From Cordia subcordata (taxonomy: Eukaryota > Streptophyta > Magnoliopsida > Boraginales > Cordiaceae), in assembly GCA_028554755.1 (NCBI GenBank), contig JAPTOF010000010.1, forward strand, positions 14,084,501 through 14,148,500: a stretch of 64,000 nucleotides of DNA, written 5' to 3'. The stretch's first letter is position 1, and each line of letters opens with the position of its first letter. Under the pieces are notes generated by a model. The model was not told the DNA's origin, ran no database searches, and saw only the letters and a program-made list of their open reading frames with translations. Below, in pieces: positions 22,395 to 34,289 of this stretch. The position numbers were made by a program, and so were the translations under genes.

Positions 22395-23856
22395 CTTCTC
22401 CCCACTGGGATAAGGCTATAGTGAACGAGTCTCCCGACAGGGGTGATCTACCTACGTCATTGGAGGGCCTTTTCGAACTTTGATTCTAGCACGTGTCTCA
22501 TGTGTTGGACAGAATCACCGTGAGTATGTCTTTTGGAATCGTACCATTATATATAGAGGATAAGATACCTACTGCTTTCGAGTGACTGAGTCTTTTAATC
22601 TTGAGCATGTGTGGATGAACTGGTGAAGTTAGGGTGTAGCACTTTGTTGTACCATGAGGATAGGTCTTGAGTGATAAGATTATTTACCTCATACATTGGG
22701 TGTTGTGTTCTAATCAATCAAGACATGCACGTGTAACAGCAGAGTCTATATGCCTTCTTGGATTTGTCTTATTAGTCATTATAAATCTAAATCTAGTGAT
22801 ATTACCCTTCACGAGTATATTAGTCATTTGGCTTGTGGGTCGCTCCCTAGGTCAAGAGATCAATGACCAGGTGGTGATCATTCATTAGACTAGAAATTCT
22901 AAGGTTCCAGATGTAGTCTTTGAGGTAATGGTGCCGTTTGACCGACCTTGACTACGAGTATATATAGAGGGGTATTTCGGTTATTTCACATGGTTGGTCA
23001 AAGACAGAGATTACTACATGTAACAAGCTCTTGCTTAGCCACTTATTATTCTTAGGGTGCAACATTAGGTCTTTTGGTGGAGTAGACCAAAGTCAAAATG
23101 GCCATATGTCGCCAAAGTGGTGGCAAAGGCATTTTGGCCATTTTGGGAGCCAAGAGTAATTATGTCTTTTGGTTCCTCTACTAGCCATTTCTTTATTGGA
23201 CACAAAATTGAGGAATTTATTATGTGGGTTGTTTAATTAAGATTTGAGTTTAGAAGTTAAGAAGAAATTTAATTATCCGAGTCTTTTTAATATAACTCAT
23301 GGATATCTTAATTAACTGAGCAGGGACCACATAAGAGATATTTAGTGTATGAGATGGAATATTTGGGTGTCCTTTTATCCCAAAGTTTAGTGAAGGATAT
23401 TGAGAAAATTTCTACATTCTCTAGACCTCGTCCTTTTAAAGTAAGCTTAGTACTATAAATAGTAGAAGATAAACATGACCCAAGAGTTATGTAATATTTT
23501 TCACAGACTAACACCAAGAACACACACTCGTATCATTTTTCTCATTGTTAGACTCTATTTTAGCTTGCCCACTACATAGCTAAGTATCATAGTTCTATAA
23601 AAGTGGTCATAGTGGAGAAAGCCACAAGGCGGCTACTTTGAGGAAGATTTGATGCAAAGAGGCTACCGATCTTCGAATCACACACCAGGGTTAAAGAAAT
23701 ATACACCCATTCTTGTTTATATTTACGTATATTGCCTTGATTCCTGTGTGTATAACATGTGATTATGCTATTTTCTACTGCCATGTACAGATTATGGATT
23801 AAAATTAAAATTTGGTACCAAAATTTGAATATGGTAATAACATAGTGGATCCAACA
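22395..23856 (+). repeat. LTR2, 5' LTR of C2-b, 5'-truncated
   Basis: It enters the LTR at CCACTGGGATAAGG and ends AGTGGATCCAACA. The target duplication beside it is intact, so the missing ~250 bp were deleted after insertion. TATATATAG at 22959-22967 is the putative TATA box. Confidence 0.8.
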
Positions 23857-23858
23857 AT

Positions 23859-23870
23859 TGGTATTAGAGC
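23859..23870 (+). other. Primer binding site of C2-b
   Basis: TGGTATTAGAGC, two bases after the LTR end. One transition away from the initiator tRNA-Met consensus TGGTATCAGAGC. Confidence 0.8.
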
Positions 23871-25525
23871 ATAGGTTCCATTATACACATAGTGACGGCC
23901 TTAGATTACGCAATAAACCAATAGATTGTGTAATAATCTTGTGGGTGGCAAGATTAATGTGTTTCTATGGTGTATTTGTTATGGGCTAACCTTTGGGGTT
24001 GCAGCTTGTGTGTTATTTTGGTCCTAATCGATGATTCAAATGTATGGATTTATTTTCTTTCATAGAAAGCTACTGTAGCTTCAATTTGAAAGAAGCATAG
24101 GAATGGGAAAATGAATTGTATTTTGTGGCCAACATTTATGTTTATTGTCATAGATGAAGCTTGTATAAGTTGTTTTTCTATGTAAATCCATGTAATGCAT
24201 CGATTGGGAGTCGAAAAGCGGCACAGTTTGTTGTTCCAAGTGTTCTGGAGTAGCCGATTGATCGACAAGACGAGAAGCTCTCTGGAAGAATTGGTCGACC
24301 TAGCTGGTCGACCGGTAAGAGGCAACAGTCTACCGGTAGAAGCAGATTGCAGTAGTTTGAAGTGTTTTTGGCATTCTGATTACTTTGGGCTTTGTGCCTA
24401 AGCACAATTAAACGGTCCTTAATTATGCCATCGATTAAAGACCGTTTAATTGTGCTATGGATGTTTATTTTGCAATATTTATACACATGTTTGATTGTGT
24501 ATATGGTTATTGTGATCTATAACATAGTAATATGTCCACCCAAATAGGGTTTAAAATTAGTTAACCCCTGGATCTTGTTTTGGCTTGAGTTTGATAAGTC
24601 CATCAAGATTGCTTAGGCTAATTATTTTGATAATTAGAGATCCTAAAGAAGCAATGCATGTAATTGGCTATTTACCTATTTTTCTCTCACTAATTAATGG
24701 ACTTATCAAGATAATTCAAAAGCATGCCTACCTATGGATTTCAATCTAAAAATAGGTCCAATCCATTTATGGTATTAAACGTATATTAGTAACACAAGAT
24801 GGAATGTGATGATTCCTAAGGGTGCTAAGAGCTAAAGGAAATACCGAGATAAATGGAGAATAAATAAAACCCTTAAAGTTAAAATATTGAGTGGGAAAGA
24901 GGAATGAAAAGCCCTATAACCTTTCACGCCCGATTCACGTCAGGGGTAAGTGGCATTGACCTCCCTATCGGAGGGTGCCACAAGTACCTAGATTTGACGA
25001 GGTGGACTTAACGTGGACATTCATAAGGACATTGGTGACGTTCAGCCATCCAATTGATGGAGTTCATCATCATAGACTATTTCGTGGCATGGAGATAAGA
25101 GTTGCTACCCTATCAAAAGGCTCAATTCTAGATACATGACAGGCAATGAGACACTAAGGAGGTGGTTAGCTATACTTAACTCGATTCATGGGCTTAGCCC
25201 CCCATCAGTGAAGGCCCCTAGGAGATTTGAGAAGTCAAACAAATAGTTATTGGATTCTGTTAGATAGTGTCTATCTAGATTAACGTTATCCAAATAGGCT
25301 AGGCCTAACTCAACTATCCATACTTTGGTCATCCTATCAATGGAGTTCGTATGATAAGGTTGAGATGCTGTTATATTGCTGTAGTTCAAGGGTTAAACTA
25401 CAAAAATGGCAAACGATGTAGAAAGTGCGATGTATGTTGTTTTTTTTGCTTTTATATACATATCACATGTGTATCCAGTTTATGATGCTCGATTATTGAT
25501 TATGATCTACTGTTCAATATCTAGT
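23871..25525. other. Untranslated leader of C2-b
   Basis: No coding is seen. It contains a CGACCGGT-rich module (24236-24345) and, just after it, a perfect 17-bp inverted repeat absent from the C2-outer leader. Confidence 0.7.
24401..24456. repeat. Perfect 17-bp inverted repeat
   Basis: AGCACAATTAAACGGTC (24401-24417) pairs with GACCGTTTAATTGTGCT (24440-24456) across a 22-nt loop. The inner CTTAAT/ATTAAAG bases almost extend the stem. Confidence 0.9.
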
Positions 25526-28500
25526 ATGACTTCTTTCAATCAATTAGCTACAATTTTGAGGGAGTATAAGCTCACCGATCCGAATTTTGTGGATTAGAAA
25601 AGAAATCTGGACATAGTACTCACCGCCTAGGAGTACAAGTATGTCCTGACTACTCCTTGTCCAGTTATAAGGACAAACTCTTCTGATGCCATGCACAATG
25701 CTAAGCAGAAATAGTAGAAGGCCAATAGTATGGCCAAGTGCTATATATTGGCCTCTATGTTGAATGTTCCGCAAAATAAGCATCAAAACAAGGCGATTGC
25801 CAGAGAGATCATGACTTTGCTGTCTCTTATGCTTACTAATTAGAGCAGGCTTGTTAGGCAAGCTATTATGAGAGAGCTTATGACCACTAGGATGGCAGAT
25901 GGTACACATGTCAGAGAGTATGTACTCAAGATGATGGAATGTCTCCGTACTACCGAGATCCTTTCATTAATGAGCAGTCGCAGGTGGATATGATCTTAGA
26001 GACCCTTTCACTGTTGTTTAATCAGTTCAAGCTCAATTATAACATGGTCAAGTTGAAATGAATCTAATGGAGTTGATGAAGGAGCTCCAGGTAGCAAAGG
26101 CTACCATGAAGCCTTAAGGTCATGCACATGTCTCTTAGGCTTCCACTTTTGGGCATCACTCAAAAGTGAAGAAGAAGCCCAAGGTGAAAAAAAAGCAGCA
26201 TCGTGACTAGAAGAAGAAGAAGAGGACCCTTAGGCTAAAGTAGGGAGCAGGTGTTAGAAATCCCAAAAAGAAGTGCTTTAAGTATGGTGAGAAGGGCCAC
26301 TGGAAGAAAAACTATTCCAAGTACCAAGCTGCTGGGCAGGAAGGTATATCCCTTATGCTCTATGCTAAAACTAGTTTAGTAGTTGATTCTACTAATTCTT
26401 GGATTGTAGATTCAGGAGACACAAATCATATTTGCAATTCTTTACATGGGTTTCAAGTCATGCGACAATTGAGTAGAGGGGAGTTCGCTCTTAGAGTCAT
26501 AGGAGTAAAAGTATAGGCTCCTGCAGTTAGTCGAGTTCATTTGTTGTTCTCTTGTAGTAGGGTTTTAGTTTTGAACAATGTTATTATGTTCCATATATTC
26601 ACAAAAACCTGGTTTCTGTTTCATAGTTATTGATAGATGGTTTTTCAATATGTTTCCATTCTGATGTTGACATTAGTAGAAATGGAAGTTTTATATGTTC
26701 TGGTAGATACATACTAGTTTGTTCTATTTATACCTTACTTGTGCTGCACCACATAACACTGAAAGAGTAAAGTCCCTTAAAAGGAAGGTTCCTGAAACCA
26801 ATGATACTTATCTTTGGCATTTGCGTTTAGGATATTAGTCAAAAATGCATTCATAGATTAGTCGAGAATGGGCCTCTTGGCTCTTTAGATCTCAAAGATC
26901 AACCTCAATGTATTTCTTGTCTTAAGGGTAAGATGACTAAAAGATCATTCTCTTCTAGTGGATAGATGGCTAAAGAGGTATTGAAATTGGTACATACTAA
27001 TGTATGTGGTCTTATGAGTATACCAGCTCATAGAGGTTATGAGTATTTGATTACGTTTATGGATAATTATTCTAGATATGGTTATATTTATCTGATACGA
27101 CGTAAGTCTGAATCTTTTGAGAAATTTAAGGAGTTTAAGGCTAAGGTAGAGTGAAAATTAGATAAACATATCAAAGCCATTTGACCTAATCATGGTGGCG
27201 AATACCTCTCGGATAAATTCAGGGATTATCTCACACAGCAAGGGATTTTGGCGCAGTTAACTACACCAAGCACTCCCTAGCAGAGTGGTATGGTAGAAAG
27301 AAGGAACCGTACCCTCTTAGAGATGGTAAGGTCGATGGTATGTCATATATCATTACCTATATCCTTTTGGGGGTGTGCCTTAGAGACGACGGCATTTATT
27401 CTGAACTTAGTACCATCTAAATCAGTACCTAGCACACCGCAGGAGATGTTGACGAGGCGTAAGCCCAGTTTAAATCATTTGTGCATTTGGGAATGTCCAG
27501 GTTATGTGCTGAGTAGTTTTGCTACAAAGTTGGAACCTAGGTCGGAACTATGCTATTTCATTGGGTATCCTAAGAACTAGAGATGGGATTTTCTAGAATC
27601 CCAAGGAGTAGAAAGTCCTTATTAGTACACATGCTAGATACTTGGAAGATGATATGGTGATCCAGAAAACACCAGAATCTAGAGTTACTCTTGAGGAGAT
27701 TTCTAATAAGTCTCCAGAGGCACCTACAAATGTGGAAAAGGAAAAGCAGCGAATTGCCACTAGTACACCAGAGCCTCATCCTAATGAGAGGATTCGCGAT
27801 AGCATGATAGATACTATAGGGAGTACTTTGAGACTTCCAAAGAGGATTAGGTTGAGGATCCCACTAGTTACGATGAAGCAATTTTCAACATTGATGCTCA
27901 CTAGTTACGATGAAGTAATTGTTGACATAAATGCTAACCAGTAGTGCAAGGCAATAGATTCTGGGTTGGAGTTTATGTACTCTAACAATGTCTGGGACCT
28001 TGTAAAAGCACCTGAAGGGGTAAAACCCAAAGAGTGCAAGTGTTTCTACAAAAGAAAGAGAAGAGCTGATGGAAAGGTTGAAATCTTCAAAGCTAGATTG
28101 ATAGCCAAAGGTTATACTCAAAAAGAAGGAATCGATTACGAGGAAACCTTCTCACTGGTAGCCATGCTTAAGTCCATCAGGTTACTTCTTGCCATCGCTT
28201 ATCATTATGACTATGAGATATGACAAATAGACATCAAGTTTACAGCTTTTCTTAGTGAAGAGCTTGACGAAACCATTTATATAACCCAACCACATGGATA
28301 CATTGTAGTAGGCCAGGAACATATGGTATGCAAACTTAAGAAGTCTATTTATGGACTTAAGTAAGCATCTAGGGCATGGAACATCAAGTTTGATCATAAG
28401 GTCAAGTCCTTTGGGTTTGAGCAAAACATTGATGAACCATGTGTGTATAAAAGGCACAACAAAAACTCATTCGCTTTCTTAGTTTTGTATGTTGATAACA

Positions 28501-29420
28501 TCTTGTTGATTGGGAATGATATGGGGATGCTTTTGTCTATGAAGGTTGGGTTATCTTGTTAGTTCCATATGAAGGATGTGGGAGAAGCAAGCTATGTTCT
28601 TGAGATCAAGATTATACGAGACCAGAGGAACAAAAGGCTTGCGTTATCCCAAGCTTTCTACATAGAGAAGATATTGGTGAGATACAACATGGAAAACTCC
28701 AATAAAGATCTCTTACCTTCTAAACATGAAGTTATTCTATCTTAGGACCAATGTCCTAGGAGACCTGAGGGGATAGAGAAGATGAAAAAGGTTCTTTACG
28801 CTTCGACAGTTATAAGCCTCATATATGCCATGATATGTACCAGGCTGGATATCTGTTATGTTGTTAGCATGGTTAGCAAATATCAGTCAAACCCTGGACC
28901 AAGTCACTAGACTGCAGTAAAGCAAATAAGGAATATGTGCTAGAATACCGAGCAGATGATCTAGTACCATTGGCTTATACAGACTCAGACTTCTAGTCAG
29001 AGAGAGATTTCAAGAGGTCCACTTCTGGATTTGTTTTTATTTTGTTATGAGATGTAGTAACAAAGAAGAGTGTGAAGTAGAAATGCATCACAGACTCAAC
29101 TACGAAAATATAGTACATAGCAACGTCTAAGGCTGCGAAGCAAGCCGTGTAGTTGAAAAAGTTCCTCACTGACCTAGAGGCTCTCTCAACTATATAGAGA
29201 CCTATTGTTTTGTACTGTGATAATACAACTGTGCAAGGGCAATCATATTAAGAGGAATAAAAATTGATATAGGAGATCATCCAGAGAGGTGACATAGTGA
29301 TAACGAAGATTGCTTCGGCTAACAACTTAGCAGACCTATGCATGAAGACTCTTCTAGAGAAAGTGTTTGGCACACATATAGAGTCCATGGGTATTAGGTT
29401 CATAAGCAGTGATCTTTAGT
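25526..29420 (+). pseudogene. C2-b gag-pol polyprotein (broken)
   Basis: It starts at ATG 25526 with TSFNQLATILREYKL. Gag ends with a knuckle-like CFKYGEKGHWKKNYSKY at about 26275, with two of the three Cys lost. Protease reads WIVDSGDTNHICNS at about 26400 (consensus DSGATNHI). Integrase follows: a GAG-pre-integrase HLRLG at 26820, core with FMDNYSRYGYIYL at 27055 and QSGMVERRNRTLLEMVRS at 27280. RT at 27990-28560 has [16 protein letters not shown] and the catalytic YVDN (normally YVDD). RNase H runs to about 29340 and a PPT (GCAAACAGGAGA) is at 29421. At least a dozen stops are present. Confidence 0.85.
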
Positions 29421-29433
29421 GCAAACAGGAGAT

Positions 29434-31151
29434 TGTTGGGATTGTATGCCCTAAAAACCACTTACACATAGATATTGACTTAGATATTTGATCATTCATT
29501 ATATTTGTGCACTTCTTACATATATTATCTCTGGTATATATATGTCATACATTATGAAAGGGTCAATGATGTAATCCAATGACTTGGATGTGTAGTGAGG
29601 CCAGACACACAGTAAGTCCAAGTCTAGTTTTGGATATATCATAAAGATGTCCATAGCTGGATGGTAGTATTAGGCACTATACCAGGATAAGGCTATAATG
29701 GGCGAGTCTCCCGATAGAGGTAATCTACCTAGGTTATTAAAGGGTCTTTTCAGACTTCGCTTCTAGTACGTGTGTCACGTATTTGACAGAACCACTGTGT
29801 ATGTGTCTTTTGGAACTGTACCATCATATATAGAGGATAAGAAACTTACTGATTTCGAGTGACTGATGCTCTTAATCTTGAGGATGTGTGGATAAACTGG
29901 TAAAGTTAGGGTGTAGCACTTTGATGTACCATAAGGAGAGGTCTTGAATGATAAGATTATTTGCCTCATATGCTGGAAGTTATGTTCTAATCAATCAAGA
30001 TATGCACGTGTAATAACAGAGTCTATGTGCCCTCTTAGATTTGTCTTATTGGTCATTATAAATCTAAATCTAGTGATATTACCATTCAAGGGTATATCAG
30101 TTATTTGGCTTCTGGGTCACTCTCTAAATCAAGAGATACATGACTTGGTGGTGATCATTCATTAGACTAGAAATTCCAAGGATTCAAATGTCAGCTTGGA
30201 GCTGATGGTGTCCGACCTTGACTACGGGTATATAAAAAGAGGTATATCGGTCATTTCACTCAAATGGTCAAAGACAGAAGTTACTACATGTAACAAGCTT
30301 CTGCTTAGCCACTAATTATTCTTAGGGTGTAGCTTTTGGTCTTTTGGTGGAGTAGACCAAAGTCAAAATGGTCACGATGTTGCCAAAGTGGTGGCAAAGG
30401 CATTTTGGTCATTTTAGGAGCCAAGGGTAATTATGTCTTTTAGTTTCTCCATTAGCCATTTCTCGATTGGATACAAAATTGAGGAATTTATTATGTGGGT
30501 TGCTTAATTAAGATTTGAGTTTAGAGGTTAAGAAGGAATTTAAATATCTGGGTCTTCTTAATATAACTTATTAATATCTTAATTAGATGAGCGGGGATCA
30601 TATAAGAGATATTTAATGTGTGACATAGAATATTTGGATGTCCTTTTATCTCAAGGGAATATTCCTTACCTAAAAAGTTTAATGAAAGGTATTGAGGGAA
30701 TTTTTACATTCCCTAAATCTTATCCTTTTAGGTTAAGCTTAGTACTATAATAGTACAAGATAAGAATGACTTAGGAGAGCCTTTTTGATATTTTTCTTTC
30801 TTGGTGTGCGTGTGCAATATTTTTCCCACATACTAGTATCATCTTTCCCATTTAGCCTCTATTTTAGCTTGCTCACTATATAGCTATGTATCCTAATTTT
30901 AGAAGAGTGGTCATAGTGGAGAAAACCACAAGGCGGGTATTTCAAGAAAGATTTGGTGCAAAGAGGTCACTAATCTTCGATTCACGCATCAAGGGTAATG
31001 AAATCTTCACCCATCCTTGTTTGTATTTACATATTTTGTGTTGATTCCTTTGTATGATGATGCTATTTTCGGCTACCATGTATAGATTATAAATTAAAAT
31101 TAAAATCCAGTACCTAATCTTAAATATGGTAATAGCGTAGTAGATCCAACA
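29434..31151 (+). repeat. LTR3, 3' LTR of C2-b
   Basis: 1718 bp, TGTTGGGATTG to TAGATCCAACA. Putative TATA box TATATAAAAAG is at 30229-30239. Shared variants with LTR2 (GTAGACCAAAGTCAAAATGG) support the pairing. Confidence 0.85.
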
Positions 31152-31435
31152 CTTTTCTTATTGAATGTTAGCTCAAAAAGCCCCAAAAAATATCCCCAAA
31201 ACAGCCCTAACTTCCCTTTCTCCTCTTTTCATGTATGTGTATGTATGCTGGTGTACGTGAATGTGTATGGGTTTGTGCGTGAAACATGCTGCAAAGAGAC
31301 AAAGAAAAAGAGGGGGGGGGGGGGGTTTGTGTGTGAAGTCCTGAGCTCTTTTTGGCATCTCATTGCTCCTTTTCTTTTCTCTCTTTAGCTACTCCTTTCT
31401 CCTTTTCTTATGCGCTACCTAAATATTTAATAAGG
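31152..31435 (+). mobile_element. Y segment between C2-b and C1
   Basis: It continues Y after the CTTTT duplication. It has AGCCCCAAAAAATATCCCC, TG-rich text and a 14-G run near 31312-31325. Its last ~160 bp are repeated at 39063-39217. Confidence 0.65.
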
Positions 31436-31690
31436 TGATGCCAAGAGTAGAAGAATCTACTAATCAAGGAAGCTAAATATTATCTTTCCATCTTTGTAAA
31501 GTCAACACACACTCACAGCTCATAATGTTAGGCCTTACTTTAGCACTAGTTGTTGCAATACTTGCATAAAATTGGATCATTGTTTTTGTAAACAATATAG
31601 AGAAATTCATTCCTTTCATGATATTATTGTAGCCTAGGCTAAATCCTCCAAACACAGCTTCTGCCATTCTTCTCTCTGTAATCTATTCTC

Positions 31691-34289
31691 ATGGCAGCCT
31701 CGACCAACACCACAGACAACACAATAGCTCCGTCCACTCCAACCTCTCCCACACGATCAAACTCCTCATCTCTTGATGAATCTCTTCCCAGATTGATTTT
31801 TTTCATCAAGAAGTTTCTTTAAAACTCAACAGTGAGAACTTTCTCTTGTGGAAAACACAAGTACTCCCTATTCTCACATGCTATCGCCTTCTTGGAATTC
31901 TTGATGGCACCATCCCTCGCCCCGCTGCTTCCTCTCCCAACCATGCTACATTGGATAAAACTTGACCAGATGCTACTTGGATGGCTTCTCACGTCACTTT
32001 CTAATTTTTCCTTATCACAAGTGATGGAGAAAAACTCCTCGTTAGATGTTTGGCTTACATTGGAGACTCTATATGGTGCTCAATCACGTGCACGAATTCA
32101 ACGTCTTAAGATGGAACTCCAATCAATTCAAAAGGGCAGTCAATCGATCCACTCATACCTCCAGCAAGTCAAGTCTCTCTCTCTTGGTCTTTCCAATGTT
32201 GGCAAAGCTATTGATGACAACGATCTCATCCTGTGGACTCTTCGTGGTCTCGGGGCAGATTTTGATCCAATTATTGCTGCCGTCAACTCTCGGTCGATCT
32301 CTCCTACTTTTACTGCTGTCTATGGGCTTCTCTTGGATTATGAATTGTGAATCCAAGCTAACGCCTATCTAGAAAAACAAGTGGCATTCACTGCCTAAGC
32401 TCAAGCTTCTCAAACTTATTCACCAAACTCGCATAACAAGCACCTAGGTTTTCCTGGTTTTCACCCACAATCTCCTATAGGTCAGTCTTCTTCTACCCCT
32501 ATTTCTAATCAATCTCCAAGGAAAAATCATGCTGGCGGTTGACGTGGCCACGGTGGGTGCTCTAATGGAGGACGTGGTCTCGCCGAAGCTAATGTTATTT
32601 GCTACCGTTATGGTCATTCCTACCACAAAGCAAACACTTGTTAAGCTTCTGACAATATTGTTAAATCTGCGACAAAGCCTTTCACTGCTATGAATATCAC
32701 TGATCTCTCGGACCCGTCCTGGTATGTTGACTTTGATGCAACTTACAACAGTGTCCCTGCTACTACCCCCGTTACTGTTAAACACTTTTACTTTGGAACT
32801 GATAAAATCATAGTAGGCAATGGTGATAATCTATTTATCACATATATCTAGATACTCACCCATCTCTTTAAATCATAGATCTATTATTCAATATCCTATG
32901 GTAATGGTTCCAACTTTGGCTAAGAAACTATTATATGTGGTTCAATTCACAAAAGATTTTGATTGCTATTTTATTTTCACTGCAACTGGTTTTTCATTAA
33001 GGACATGAAGGCAGGACAAATTCTCCACCATGAGACCATTGAAGACGGGCTACAACGGCTCTCTCCAACTCCTAAGCAAGCCTATGTCGTAAATAAGGTG
33101 TTTTATGGCATGCTTCTACATAAAGAACTTGGTGTTTCTATTTCTTCCCTTAATAATAATAATACCTGTCATAGTTGTCAATATGGCAAAAACCATAGTT
33201 TACCCTTTCCTTCTAGAACTTCTCATGCACCTTTTTTATTACATACAATTCATTGTAATGTTTGGGGCCCATCACCGGTGCCATCCTCCAATGATTTTTT
33301 TTTATTATTATTATTTGGTGTTAATTGATGAATTCAGTCATTTTTGTTGGTTTTATCCTTTAACTCGTAAATCTGATGCATCTGCTATTTTACCCATTTT
33401 TATTGATATGGTTCATAACCAATGTGGTTCCACTATTAAGTATTTTCAATCTATTGGAGAAGGAGAATTTGTTAATCATCAAAACCAAATTCTCATCCAA
33501 CAATATGGTATCATTTATCAAATGTCTTGCCCAAGCACCCTGGAACAAAATGAAATTGCTGAAAAAAGACACAGGCACATTGTAGAATCTGGTTTGACAC
33601 TTCTTGCATATAGTGGATTACCTGCACAATTTTGGCCTTATGCTTTTTCTATAGTTGTATATTAATCGATTGCCTTCTGTGACCTTACATAATATCTCCC
33701 CTTATGAGAAATATTTTGGCATTAAGCTTAATTCTTAAGACTTACACGTTTTTGGCGCTATTTGTTATCTCTGTATGACTCCTTTTGGCTGCACCAAACT
33801 CGATTTTAAAAGCTGTCAATGTATTTTCTTAGGATATAGTTCTTATTATAAAGGTTTTAAGTGCTTCAATCTACGCATTGGAAAAATATTTGTGTCAAGG
33901 CATGTAGTTTTTAGCAAAAATGAATTTTATAATTTTTCCTCTCAGCAAAAAAACTTTCCAAAATCACCATCATTCTCTTTCAAAAACTTCCCAGTTGATA
34001 TTTTTTGCGATATCAAGCACACAAATGCATCTGCACCTCCTACATGTTCTCCTTATATAACCCCCACATGCACTCCTCCTCATTCACATACCCCTTCCAC
34101 GACCAGGCCCCCACCCATGAATCATGATAATTTATGTACATCTCCATTCAATAGCAATGAACCTTATGAGCATGCTGCATCTATCGGCCCTCAACCCAGC
34201 AAAATGGTAAGTTCTGATTCTCAACAAACAGCTCGCGAGGTATGATCTGATAACTCAGCTGCTTTCAATGACAATTTACCTAGTACTAC
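31691..34289 (+). pseudogene. C1 gag, protease and integrase (broken)
   Basis: ATG 31691 begins MAASTNTT. A UBN2-type gag domain follows (VWLTLETLYGAQSRARIQRLKMEL at 32050, with LQQVKSLSLGLSNVGKAI). A defective zinc knuckle CYRYGHSYHKANTC is at about 32600, and a protease remnant WYVDFDATYNS (for DSGATNH) at about 32720. The GAG-pre-integrase CHSCQYGKNHSLPF is at about 33165. The integrase core has FSHFCWFYPL and NEIAEKRHRHIVESGLTLL (33335-33650), then FLGYSSYYKGFKCF at 33815. Stops and frameshifts lie at about 31822, 32349, 32395, 32540, 32643, 32860 and 33325. The connecting region is cut at 34290. Confidence 0.85.

Larger units (their letters stand above)
22395..31151 (+). mobile_element. 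C2-b: Angela-type Copia inserted in Y
   Basis: LTR2 (22395-23856, lacking its first ~250 bp) and LTR3 (29434-31151) flank leader, gag and pol. The target duplication CTTTT is perfect at 22390-22394 and 31152-31156, and Y continues across it. Order is gag, protease, integrase, RT, RNase H, as in Copia. All frames carry many stops. Confidence 0.85.
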
